Assembly (NCBI RefSeq): GCF_025548555.1 | Contig: NZ_JAJLPA010000001.1 | Location: forward strand, 124,001 to 188,000 | Length of the DNA stretch: 64,000 nucleotides | Origin: Sphingomonas sp. A2-49 | Lineage (GTDB): Bacteria; Pseudomonadota; Alphaproteobacteria; Sphingomonadales; Sphingomonadaceae | Direction of reading: 5' to 3' | Shown here: positions 9,130 to 18,300 of the stretch, piece by piece | How positions within the stretch are numbered: the first letter of the stretch is position 1 | How the letters are laid out: the number at the start of each line of letters is the position of its first letter | Made by a program: the position numbers and the translations under genes | The notes under the pieces: generated by a model | What the model was told of the DNA's origin: nothing | What the model saw: the letters and a program-made list of their open reading frames with translations, nothing else | Database searches by the model: none

Positions 9130-10308
9130 CTAGCGCTTGCGCGTCAGTTCCCGCATCGCCTCGTCCAGTCCGGCAAGGGTCAGCGGGTACATGCGGTCCG
9201 TCATCAGCTCGCGCAGGATGCGGATCGACTGGCTGTATCCCCATTGCGTGTCGGGCACCGGATTGAGCCACACCGCGGCGGGATAGGTGTTGGTCAGCCG
9301 TTGCATCCACACCGCGCCGGCCTCTTCGTTGGCGTGTTCGACCGATCCGCCGGGATGCGTGATCTCATAGGGGCTCATCGACGCATCGCCGACGAAGACG
9401 AGCTTGTAGTCGTGACCGAACTTGTGGAGCACGTCCCACATCGGCGTGCGCTCGGCGAAGCGACGGCGGTTGTCCTTCCACACGCCTTCATAGGGACAAT
9501 TGTGGAAATAGAAGAATTCGAGGTTCTTGAATTCCGCGGTCGCCGCGCTGAACAATTCCTCGCACAGCTTGACCCAGGGGTCCATCGAGCCGCCGACGTC
9601 GAGGAACAGCAGCAGCTTCACCGCATTGCGCCGCTCGGGACGCATCCGGACGTCGAGCCACCCCTGGCGCGCGGTGCCGTCGATCGTGCCGTCGATGTCG
9701 AGTTCGTCGGCGGCGCCTTCGCGCGCGAAGCGGCGCAGGCGCCGTAACGCGACCTTGATGTTGCGCGTGCCGAGCTCGCGCGTCGAATCGAGGTTGCGGA
9801 ATTCGCGCTGGTCCCAGACCTTGATCGCGCGCTGGTGCCGGCCTTCGCCGCCGATCCGCACGCCCTCCGGATTGTAGCCGCCGTTGCCATAGGGGCTGGT
9901 GCCGCCGGTGCCGATCCACTTGTTGCCACCCTGGTGGCGGCCCTGCTGTTCCTCGAGCCGCTGCTTCAGCGTCGCCATGATCTCGTCCCACGAGCCGAGC
10001 GACTCGATCTTCGCCATCTCTTCGGGGGTCAGGTATTTCTCCGCGACCGCCTTCAGCCAGTCGGCGGGAATGTCCTCCGCCTGGGTGCCATAGGTGGTGG
10101 CGATGCCGCGGAACACCTTGGCGAAGACCTGGTCGAACCGATCGAGCAGCCCCTCGTCCTTCACATAGGTGGCGCGGGCGAGATAATAAAAGGCCTCGGG
10201 CGTCGAATCGATGACCTCGGCATCGAGCGCCTCGAGCAGGACCAGATGCTCCTTCAGGCTGGCGGGGATGCCGGCGGCGCGAAGCTCGTCGAGGAAGTTC
10301 AGGAACAC
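9130..10308 (-). CDS. VWA domain-containing CoxE-like protein
   Basis: The product has about 392 residues. The frame has no ATG near the conserved N-terminus; a GTG at 10308 gives MFLNFLDELRAAGIP, which matches the usual start of the family, so I chose it. The C-terminal half is a von Willebrand A domain with the variant metal site DVGGS near residue 235 (the first serine of DxSxS is glycine, as common in CoxE-like proteins). The middle has a Gly/Asn-rich stretch (GGNKWIGTGGTSPYGNGGYN). Members usually work with a MoxR-type AAA ATPase in protein or cofactor assembly, but none is adjacent here. Confidence 0.88.
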   Translation of the reverse strand: MFLNFLDELRAAGIPASLKEHLVLLEALDAEVIDSTPEAFYYLARATYVKDEGLLDRFDQVFAKVFRGIATTYGTQAEDIPADWLKAVAEKYLTPEEMAKIESLGSWDEIMATLKQRLEEQQGRHQGGNKWIGTGGTSPYGNGGYNPEGVRIGGEGRHQRAIKVWDQREFRNLDSTRELGTRNIKVALRRLRRFAREGAADELDIDGTIDGTARQGWLDVRMRPERRNAVKLLLFLDVGGSMDPWVKLCEELFSAATAEFKNLEFFYFHNCPYEGVWKDNRRRFAERTPMWDVLHKFGHDYKLVFVGDASMSPYEITHPGGSVEHANEEAGAVWMQRLTNTYPAAVWLNPVPDTQWGYSQSIRILRELMTDRMYPLTLAGLDEAMRELTRKR

Positions 10309-10403
10309 CGTTGCGGCCCCCGGTTTTGGCTGTGGATGACGAATGGCGGGCTGGTCATGCCGTGACGCTAGGCGCGAAGCCCCGCGCAGGACAGCCCGGT
10401 GCG

Positions 10404-12314
10404 CTATTTCGCGGGGACCACCGGCAGTTCGACGTAGCTGCCCTGCGCCGCGCCGCGACCGATGGTTATTGTCGCCTTGCGATAATCGGCCGGCCTCGCG
10501 TCGAAGATATTGGGGACGTAGGTCTGCGGATTGCGGTCGTAGAGCGGGAACCAGCTCGACTGCACCTGGATCATGATCCGGTGGCCGGGCAGGAAGACGT
10601 GGTTGGCGTGCGGCAGCTGGATCTTGTAGCCGGTCATCGCGCCGGGCGTGATCGGTTCGGGCGCCGAGAAGCTGTTGCGATACCGCCCGCGCAGGATGTC
10701 CATCGCGACGGGCAATTGATAGCCCGACATCTCCGGCTTTTCGCCGTATTCCGCTGGATAGACGTCGATCAGCTTGGCGACGAAATCGCCATCGGTTCCG
10801 GTGGTGCTGGCGACCAGATCGACGATCGCCGCGCCCGAGATGGCGACCGGTTCGGTCAGCGGCTCGGTCTGGTAGACGAGCACGTCGGGCCGGTCCGAAA
10901 ACGGCCGCTGGTCGTCGACCAGCCACTGCCGCCACGTCGATCCCGAGGCATAGGTCGGGCGGATCGGGCGCAGGCGATAGGGGATCGGCCGCGCCGGGTC
11001 GGACACATAGCTGTCGGTGCCGGTGCCGGTCGACACCGTCGACGCGAGGCCGCCGTCGCCGGCGAAATACAGCCGCCGCATCGGTGCGGCGCAGGTCGTG
11101 CCGGGGCAGGCCAGCGGCCAGCCCGGCAGGCTCTGCCAGCGGTTGGTGCCGGTCTGGAACGCGACCACGGGGGCGAGCGGCGCAGCGGCCGGTGCGTTCG
11201 TCTTCAGATGCGCGTCCCAGAAGGGCAGCAGCACCTCGCGCCGAAACCACAGCGCGGTGTCCGAATCGAACCGCAGCGCCCCCAGCGTCGATCCGTCGCC
11301 GTTGGCGCCGCCATGCGCCCAGGGGCCGATCGCGAGATGGTTGACGTGATCGGGGTCGACCTTGCTCACCGCCATATAGGCGGCGATCGCGCCATAGATG
11401 TCCTCCTGGTCCCATTGCGACGCGACCCAGAGCGTCGGCACCGTCTGCGGCTGGCGCGGCAGGATCGTCTCGAGCGCCTGCGCCTGCCAATAGGCGTCAT
11501 AGGTCGGGTGATCGTGCAGCCGCTGCGCCACCGGCAGCTGGAAGAGCCCGCGGCTCCTGGCAAAGCCGCTCGCCGACACCGCCTTCAGGAAGGTGTTGTA
11601 ATCGTCGTAATCGTCGCGCCACAGGTCGCCTGCGCTGCCCTTGGCGGTGTCCTGGCTGAAATAATAATCATAGCCGACCATGCGATAAGCGCCGCCATGG
11701 AAGTCGTCGTCCCCCATCCAGGTGTTGATGACCGGGTTCATCGGCACCGCCGCCTTCAGCGCGGGGTGCGGCTTCACCAGCGCCATCGCCGCCATCATGC
11801 CGTCGTAGCTGGTGCCGGTGATGCCGACACGCCCGTTGCTGTTTTTGAGATTTTTCACCAGCCAGTCGATCGTGTCGTAGGCGTCGGTGGAATGGTCGAC
11901 CTTCGTCCCGTTCAGCGGCCCGATCAGCGGCCGTTCGTTGACATAGGCGCCCTGCGACCCGTGCTTGCCGCGCACGTCCTGCCAGACGCGGATATAGCCC
12001 GCGTCGATCAGCATCGCATCGGGCGGGCGCACCACCATGCGGAAGCTGGGGCTGGTGTCGCGACCCGTCGGGCCGTCCGCGCCATAGGGCGTGCGCTGCA
12101 GGATGATCGGCGCATCGGTGACGCCACGCTTCTGGAAGATGACGGTGTGCAGCTTGACCCCGTCGCGCATCGGGATCTCGACCACGCGCCGCTCGTAATC
12201 GGCCTGCATGTCGACCGGCTTGAACGTCTTGGGGATGTCCGAGGGCAATTGTTGCGCGGCCACGGCGGTGGCGAGCGTCACGGCGATGGCGGAGGCGGTG
12301 AAGAGCGCGCGCAT
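10404..12314 (-). CDS. CocE/NonD family hydrolase (S15 type, alpha-amino-acid ester hydrolase-like), secreted
   Basis: This exported hydrolase has 636 residues, with a signal peptide ending near AVAAQ. The catalytic serine is in GTSYDG (about residue 170), the acid is likely in the ASQWDQEDIYG segment, and the histidine is in GPWAHGG. The C-terminal part is the jelly-roll domain (PF08530 type) of X-Pro dipeptidyl-peptidases, cocaine esterase and cephalosporin/glutaryl acylases. The substrate is probably an ester or amide of a small acyl or amino acid, but is not predictable. The ATG at 12314 has a GGGGAA ribosome binding site; a longer open frame to 13085 is not coding. Confidence 0.92.
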   Translation of the reverse strand: MRALFTASAIAVTLATAVAAQQLPSDIPKTFKPVDMQADYERRVVEIPMRDGVKLHTVIFQKRGVTDAPIILQRTPYGADGPTGRDTSPSFRMVVRPPDAMLIDAGYIRVWQDVRGKHGSQGAYVNERPLIGPLNGTKVDHSTDAYDTIDWLVKNLKNSNGRVGITGTSYDGMMAAMALVKPHPALKAAVPMNPVINTWMGDDDFHGGAYRMVGYDYYFSQDTAKGSAGDLWRDDYDDYNTFLKAVSASGFARSRGLFQLPVAQRLHDHPTYDAYWQAQALETILPRQPQTVPTLWVASQWDQEDIYGAIAAYMAVSKVDPDHVNHLAIGPWAHGGANGDGSTLGALRFDSDTALWFRREVLLPFWDAHLKTNAPAAAPLAPVVAFQTGTNRWQSLPGWPLACPGTTCAAPMRRLYFAGDGGLASTVSTGTGTDSYVSDPARPIPYRLRPIRPTYASGSTWRQWLVDDQRPFSDRPDVLVYQTEPLTEPVAISGAAIVDLVASTTGTDGDFVAKLIDVYPAEYGEKPEMSGYQLPVAMDILRGRYRNSFSAPEPITPGAMTGYKIQLPHANHVFLPGHRIMIQVQSSWFPLYDRNPQTYVPNIFDARPADYRKATITIGRGAAQGSYVELPVVPAK

Positions 12315-12388
12315 GTGAATTCCCCGAGGTGTGTCGGGAATGTGGCACGCCGACGCGGGCAGGTCGAGAGGGCCGGTGGCGGCTTCGC

Positions 12389-12952
12389 CTAGCGGCCGGC
12401 CCCCGGAACATAGGCGTCGATCAGCGCCCCGACATAGTCGGGATTGCGCGCGGTCAGCTGGGGCGATGGACGTCCGCCGTAGATGAAGCCCTTCACCGGA
12501 TAGATGCCGCCGCCCAGCCCATCGACATCGCGGTACCAGACCTTGACCTCGCTCCAATCGTTGCCGGTCGACACGTCGTACAGCGTCACGTCCTGCTCGG
12601 CATGGCCGCGCTCGCCGTTCCGGCGCGACCAATTGGCATGGGTCAGCATCAGCACCCGCCGCTCGACGATCCTGCTGACCACCGCGACATGACCCATCGG
12701 CAGCCGCCCGGTGCGCGCGAAGACGATGACCGATCCCGTCCGCGGCGCGTGGCCGCGGTCGTAGCGCCCCTCCGCTTGGTCCCACCACGTCCAGGCATCG
12801 CCGAAGATCCGGATGCCCGAGGCCGCCCGCGCGAACGGCACGCACTGGCCGACATAGTCGAGCAGTCCCCCCGATGGCGCCGCCGCCGCGGCGCATGCGC
12901 TGCCGATCGACACCGAAAGCAAGACGCCGAACGTGGCAAGGGAACCCCGCAT
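12389..12952 (-). CDS. CHAP domain-containing secreted peptidoglycan hydrolase
   Basis: This 187-residue protein has a signal peptide (cleavage near ACAAA) and a CHAP domain covering nearly all of the mature part. The catalytic cysteine is in GQCVPFAR (about residue 37) and the histidine in MGHVAVV (about residue 88). The WTWWDQA segment and VIVFAR strand are typical. CHAP proteins are amidases or endopeptidases that cut peptidoglycan cross-bridges or stem peptides; sphingomonad genomes carry several short single-domain versions. It lies just upstream of the CocE-type gene (74 bases) on the same strand. Confidence 0.88.
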   Translation of the reverse strand: MRGSLATFGVLLSVSIGSACAAAAAPSGGLLDYVGQCVPFARAASGIRIFGDAWTWWDQAEGRYDRGHAPRTGSVIVFARTGRLPMGHVAVVSRIVERRVLMLTHANWSRRNGERGHAEQDVTLYDVSTGNDWSEVKVWYRDVDGLGGGIYPVKGFIYGGRPSPQLTARNPDYVGALIDAYVPGAGR

Positions 12953-13067
12953 GGCGCCCGTGTATAACCGGCAAATGACCGCAGCGTTGGAAAATATGGT
13001 TAACGCACGACGGGCTGCCGGCCGCCCCCACGCAAGGGCGCCTGCTGCCGGATTTGGTCACGGCTAC

Positions 13068-13093
13068 GGAACAGTCGCCGCACACGTAACGTT
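13068..13093 (+). promoter_or_regulatory. EcfG (general stress sigma factor) promoter
   Basis: A perfect GGAAC -35 element (13068-13072) is followed after exactly 17 bases by CGTT (13090-13093). This is the consensus of promoters read by EcfG, the general stress sigma factor of Alphaproteobacteria. It points at the small membrane protein gene starting at 13151, 57 bases downstream of the -10 element. Confidence 0.75.
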
Positions 13094-13150
13094 TTGTTTC
13101 CGACGCTGGGCCCTGTCGGTCACGCGTGCGTTTGGAAGGGAAGCCTGACG

Positions 13151-13297
13151 ATGTTGTGGACGATCGCCGTAATCCTGCTGGTCCTCTGGCTGCTGGGCTT
13201 TTCGCTCCACATCGCGGGCGGGCTGATCCACATCCTGCTGGTGATCGCGGTCATCGTCGGCCTGATCCAGCTCTTCACCGGCCGCAAGGCGCTCTAG
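13151..13297 (+). CDS. lmo0937-family small membrane protein
   Basis: This 48-residue protein is almost entirely hydrophobic: two membrane helices (about residues 3-22 and 24-42) with the pattern MLWTIAVILLVLWLLG then IHILLVIAVIV, ending in a short basic tail. That matches the lmo0937 family of tiny inner-membrane proteins, common in stress regulons and of unknown function. A GGAAGGG sequence lies 11 bases before the ATG. A longer in-frame start at 13094 would add a polar stretch foreign to the family. The EcfG promoter upstream argues for induction under general stress or starvation. Confidence 0.85.
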   Translation: MLWTIAVILLVLWLLGFSLHIAGGLIHILLVIAVIVGLIQLFTGRKAL

Positions 13298-13304
13298 CGT
13301 ACGG

Positions 13305-13327
13305 GCGGCCCTCTCCGCGAGGGCCGC
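13305..13327. terminator. hairpin between convergent genes, possible bidirectional terminator
   Basis: A 9-bp perfect stem (GCGGCCCTC / GAGGGCCGC) with a 5-base loop fills the 37 bases between the 48-residue membrane protein gene and the LytTR regulator gene, which end toward each other. Neither side has a real T tract, so it may act with Rho or only stabilise 3' ends. Confidence 0.55.
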
Positions 13328-13334
13328 ACCGCCG

Positions 13335-14141
13335 TCAGTGGACGAAGCGGGCGACCACGTCGCGATAGCTGCGGCTGACCTTCACGCTGGCGCCCGAATT
13401 CAGCACCAGGAAGCATTCGCCGTTGGTGTGCGGCTTCACCTGCTTCACGAGGTCGAGGTTGACGATCGTCGACCGGTGGACGCGCTGGAAGCGCCGCGGG
13501 TCGAGCCGCTTTTCCAGATCCTTCATCGTTTCGCGCAGGATCAGCGTATTGTCGCCGGTGTAGATGCACATGTAATCGCCGGCCGCATCGATCCGCTCGA
13601 TCGTGTCGACGTCGACGCGGAAAATCTGCCCGCGATCCTTGATGTTGATGAGCTTTTCGAAGCGGTTGGCGCTGACTGCGTCGCCCGCGCCGCCATCGGC
13701 CATGTCCGCGGCCGCCTCCGGCGCATGCTCGGCAAGCACCTCCTTCAGCTTCTCCACCTCCTCGACGCCGCGCTTTTCGCTAAGCCTTTGCCGCACCCGT
13801 TCGATCGTGTCGGCGAGACGCGATTCCTCCACCGGCTTCATCAGATAATCCACCGCCTGCGCCTCGAACGCGCGCAACGCATGGTCGGAATAGGCGGTGA
13901 CGAAGACGAACAGCGGCGGTTCGACCTCCATCAACCCCTGCACCACCGAAAAGCCGTCGAACCCGGGCATCTGGATGTCGAGGAAGACGAGGTCGGGCTT
14001 GTGCGTCTTGATCGCCCGGATCGCCTCGCGGCCGTTGGAGCATTTCTCGATGATCTCGATGTCATCATGCGCCTGGAGCCGAAGCTCCAGCCCCTGGATC
14101 GCGAGTGGTTCGTCGTCCACCAGGATGGTTCTGATCGTCAT
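13335..14141 (-). CDS. LytTR-family response regulator
   Basis: This 268-residue regulator has an N-terminal receiver domain with the acidic pair DDE (residues 9-11), phosphoacceptor aspartate in VFLDIQMPG (near 55) and the conserved K in DYLMKPVE. A charged linker (about 122-165) leads to a C-terminal LytTR DNA-binding domain (about 170-265) with the characteristic HRSTIVNL and SRSYRDVV segments. Its start overlaps the stop of the kinase gene by four bases (ATGA), so the two are translationally coupled. In other bacteria such pairs control envelope, exopolysaccharide or peptidase genes. The target here is unknown. Confidence 0.94.
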   Translation of the reverse strand: MTIRTILVDDEPLAIQGLELRLQAHDDIEIIEKCSNGREAIRAIKTHKPDLVFLDIQMPGFDGFSVVQGLMEVEPPLFVFVTAYSDHALRAFEAQAVDYLMKPVEESRLADTIERVRQRLSEKRGVEEVEKLKEVLAEHAPEAAADMADGGAGDAVSANRFEKLINIKDRGQIFRVDVDTIERIDAAGDYMCIYTGDNTLILRETMKDLEKRLDPRRFQRVHRSTIVNLDLVKQVKPHTNGECFLVLNSGASVKVSRSYRDVVARFVH

Positions 14142-15250
14142 GCGGCCTCTCTACTCAGATCGTCGAGCTGGAAGGGAATCTCGATATCCACCGAAAAGCC
14201 TCCAGCCGGCGTGGTACGCGTCTCGAAACGGTGGTCCGGGCCATAGGCCTGGACCAGCCGCTCCCTGATATTGGGGAGACCCACGCCGGTTGAAAGGCTT
14301 GGCATCGCGCGTCCGTCCTGCAAACCCGGCCCGGTGTCGGATACGCCGATCTGCACGCGATCCCCGGCGAGCCGCACGCGCACGCAGATTTCGGCACCGT
14401 CCTCCTGCGTGCTGACTGCATATTTGATCGCATTCTCGACCAGCGGCTGGAGCAGCAGCGAGGGCAGGCGCGCGCGCTCGGCCGCCTGGTCGATGTCGAA
14501 TTTGGGGCGCAGCCGCTCCTCGAAGCGCATCTTCTCGATCTCCAGGTACAGCTTCAGCGTCTCGACCTCCTGCGCGACCGTGACGTGCGCGGTCGGTTCG
14601 TTGGCGAGCGTGTAACGCAGGAACGACGACAAGCGGCTCAACATGGCGTTCGCCCGCTCGGTCTGCTTCAGCAGCACCAGCGTCGAGATCGAGTTGAGCG
14701 TGTTGAACAGGAAGTGCGGATTGAGCTGATAGCGCAGCATCGCCAGCTGCGCCGACGACGCCTGGTTCTCCAGGTGCTGCATCTGGTCGATCTGGTCTTC
14801 GACGATCAGGTAGAAGTTGATCCCGAAATACAGCGCCGACCAGCCGAACAGGGCGGTGAAGGTGACGTAGATGGTGACGAGCAGCCGCGGCAGCGTGACC
14901 CCGGGCTGGTCGTTCTGGATCAGCGACCACGTAAAGGCGTCGAGGAACGCCCAGAACAGCGTCGCACCCGCAAAGGCGACGATCGTCAGGATCAGCCCCG
15001 GCACGCGCGGCAGGCTGCGGAAATAGCCATACAGCGTCGAGAGCAACAGCGTCACGCAATAGCCGACGATCGCCTCGACGATCACCGGGATGATCGCGTC
15101 GAGCGACAGGTTGCTGAGCGAAGAGGCGCCGCGCAGCAGCAGGTAGCCGGTCCAGCCGACCGCCTGCAACGTCCAGAACGCGCGGCTCTTGTTCTCGAAG
15201 AAGGGGCGCACGTTGAGCGCGGGGCGGGGTGGGGCGGGAAGCGTCGCCAT
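14138..15250 (-). CDS. LytS-type sensor histidine kinase (His_kinase PF06580 family)
   Basis: This membrane kinase has 370 residues starting from the ATG at 15250; the open frame extends 13 codons further without family support. Four hydrophobic helices (about residues 25-150) form the sensor part, followed by a coiled-coil stretch. The phosphorylation box QLNPHFLFNTLNSIS lies near residue 185. The ATP-binding part has PLVENAIKYAV and GVGLPNIRERL. It lacks an extracytoplasmic sensor domain, so the signal is probably sensed in or at the membrane. It forms a coupled operon with the LytTR regulator at 13335-14141. Confidence 0.94.
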   Translation of the reverse strand: MATLPAPPRPALNVRPFFENKSRAFWTLQAVGWTGYLLLRGASSLSNLSLDAIIPVIVEAIVGYCVTLLLSTLYGYFRSLPRVPGLILTIVAFAGATLFWAFLDAFTWSLIQNDQPGVTLPRLLVTIYVTFTALFGWSALYFGINFYLIVEDQIDQMQHLENQASSAQLAMLRYQLNPHFLFNTLNSISTLVLLKQTERANAMLSRLSSFLRYTLANEPTAHVTVAQEVETLKLYLEIEKMRFEERLRPKFDIDQAAERARLPSLLLQPLVENAIKYAVSTQEDGAEICVRVRLAGDRVQIGVSDTGPGLQDGRAMPSLSTGVGLPNIRERLVQAYGPDHRFETRTTPAGGFSVDIEIPFQLDDLSREAA

Positions 15251-15287
15251 GTCCCGCGCGTCTCTACACGGGCAGGCGCCGGGGTGC

Positions 15288-15328
15288 AAAAAAGAAGGGC
15301 CGCCGCTCCCGGATGGAAACGGCGGCCC
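15288..15328 (-). terminator. Rho-independent terminator of the TonB-dependent receptor gene
   Basis: Read on the minus strand, a 9-bp perfect stem (GGGCCGCCG / CGGCGGCCC, loop 14 bases) is followed by TTCTTTTTT. It lies 29 bases after the receptor stop codon and before the start of the histidine kinase gene, which it insulates from receptor transcription. This is the clearest intrinsic terminator in the window. Confidence 0.85.
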
Positions 15329-15356
15329 GTAGGGCGCGCGTTGCGGGTGCTCGCTG

Positions 15357-18300
15357 TCAGAAGGAGAAGCGGGCGCCGACGCGGATCAGGTAAAGCGAGT
15401 TGGCGATGTTCGGCGCCGCCGTGTTCGGCGTGCGGAAGGAGGTGTAACGGTATTGCGCGCAGCGCTGCGTTGGCGTCGTGTTGACCACGCCGGTCCCAGG
15501 AGCGGTACCGGTCGGCGTCGCGACACTCAAACAGGCAACCTGAACCAGCGGAGCGTATTGCGGAAAGCCAAGCTGGCGAAGGCCACCCCAATCCTTGTTC
15601 AGCAGATTGGGCAAGTTCTCGATATCACCGAAGATCGACACGCGCGAACCACCGATGAATGTCGGCAGCTCCTGCTCAAGATGGAGATCGATGCGGGTAA
15701 AAGCTCTGTTCCGCGCAATGTTACGCGGCGCAATACGCCCGCGGTACTTGTTCAACACGCTGTTGCTAATCAGGTTCTCGACGGCAGTCTGCGTATCCGC
15801 GGAATCGTAGCTTACAATCGGATCGGTGGTGCCGGTCGGTACATAGAATAGGAAACGGCTGTCGCCGCTTGTTCCCAGACCCGTGCCGAGGGTGCCGAAC
15901 ACCGGCGAGCGGTTGCCGGTGCTCTGCATCGTGTAGCTAAACGGCCGTCCCGCACGGGTCTCGCCAAACAGTTGGAACGTCGTCTTATAGTCGCCAAAGA
16001 ATGCATGGTCGAAGCCGAGGTTGTACTTAAACGCCCACTTCGTCTGATCTGCCGAAATGCCGTAGGGAGCATTGTTGGGATCGGACATTGCTGTGTTGGC
16101 ATAGTTCGACGTCGCGGTGGACGACGATGCAGGACTGACGTCCTTGATATCCTGATAGGTATAGCTGCCGCCGACGGACAGTCCGAAATCGAATGTCTTG
16201 TCGAAGCGGATCACGGCGATATGGCTGCGCCCCTTGCCCGTGTTGAAGAGCAGGATGTCGGAATTCGTGTCGGCGGTTTGACCGGTGACGCCCGGCGTCG
16301 GCAGGAAGTTATAACGCGGGCGGCCATCCGGCAGTGTGCCGATCTGTACCGATCGTAGATCGGTGAACGTCACCGCATCGTTGGTCATCGTGTAAAGATA
16401 GTTGGCACCAACGTTGAAGCCGAACAGCTTGTAATCGGCCGACAGCGTAAGCTTGGTGACCGACGGGAGGCGGAAGTCCTGCGCAATGGCGTTCACCGGT
16501 GCGGTGCGAAGCGACGCTGTTGCCGTCGCGAGATAATTGTTCACCGAAGCAGGAATGCTCGTGCCTGTGACGCCATTCAATGCCGCGGTGCAAACACCGT
16601 TCAACGCGGTCGTGTTGTAGGGCGAAGCACAAGTGGTGGTGACACCACCAGCGGCAAGCGCCCGGGTGACCGTCGAAATCCGGTTGGTCAGGATGCCGGT
16701 ATTCGAGAAGCTGTTCGACAGATAAATGTCAGGTGAGCCGCCACCGAAGACCGCCGCGCCAGCACGGAGCCTTAGATCGTGGATCGGCTTCCATTCCGCC
16801 TGGATGCGCGGCTGGAAATTGTCGAGGCCCTTATACGTCTTGGTGTTGTAAAACCCGTAACGGTTGAAGAAGCTATCGTTCGGTGCAACCTGACTGCGCA
16901 TCGCATAGAGATCATAGCGCGCACCATAGGTCAGCGTCAGCGCGTCGCTGATGCTCCACGTATCCTGAAGGCCAAACGTGTATTGCTGATAACGGAAATC
17001 AGCAGCGGCATCACGCGAGTTCAATGAAACAGCATTCGAATAGTCGAACTGCGAGGCCGCGCGGTTCTGAAAATCAGCAATGGAGTCGAAGTAATATGCG
17101 CCGTTAACACGTTGCAGGAAATAGTTATAGGTTCGGTTGGCGTTTACCTCCGCAAGCGCCTTTACCTCATGTCCCTCGGCAGTATAGCGCGCTTCGAAAG
17201 ACCCGCCCCACGTATCGAAAAACAGTTCATTTGCCTGACGGCTGATATCCGGGCCGAAGACGACGGTCGGATTGCCGGTTCCGCACGAGTTGACGAGGTT
17301 GCCCGTCGCCTGAACCACACTCGTCGGCGATGTGCAGACGGTGAACTGTGCAAAATTGTTGCCCAGCAACGGGGTCGATCCAACCTTGTTGGACTTGTAG
17401 ATGAAACGCGCTTCCGTCGACAGATTGTCCGTCCAGTCGGAGTTCAACTGGGCGATTCCCGCACGCAACAGAACGCTACGCTGATAGTAATCGGACGCCA
17501 AGCCCAGCCCAGGCGTCGAAGTCGAGGTGCTGCTGCCCTGGGCGACCGTGCTCGATTCATATGCATTGATATAAGAAAGCGACAAGCGCTGACCTGTGGT
17601 GATGTTCCAATCAATCCGACCGACGATCTTCTCGTCCTTCTGATTGTTGATCGAAACCACACCGCCCGGATCGTAGCTGTAAACCGACTTCGCGATACCG
17701 GTAATTTGATCGACCTGAGCTTGGCTAAGTCCCGGGATCTGACCGATGGTGCTAGGCGTCAGCGGTCGCGGGTCCGTGTTGCGCTCGGCCGACACCATGA
17801 AGAACAGCTTGTCTGCGATCAGCGGACCGGAGAAGGTGGCGCCATAAGTTTCCGAATTGTACTTCGGCGTTACGAAGACGTTCGATCCGATGCGCTTGCC
17901 CTGCAGGGAATCGCGGCTTTGCGAATAGAAGCCGGTGCCGTGGAATTCGTTCGTTCCCGACAGCAGCACCGTGTCGATCGCGCCACCCTGAAAATTTCCC
18001 TGACGGATGTCGATAGGAGCGATCGACACGGAGAACTGGCTGATCGCGTCGAACGGGATCGGACCGCGGCCAGTCGGGTTGGCATCGGAATTCAAGCCGA
18101 AATTGTCACCCACCTGTACACCATTGATGGTGAAGCGGTTGAAACGCGGGTTGACGCCCGCAAAGCTGACTGCGCGGCTGTTCGACAGGTCCAAGGTCGC
18201 CAGGGGGTCTCGACGCTCCAAGTCTCGGATGTCGCGATTGACCGAGGCAACCTTGCGGATGTCTTCCTGCGTCAGCACCGTACGGAGGCCGCTACCAACC

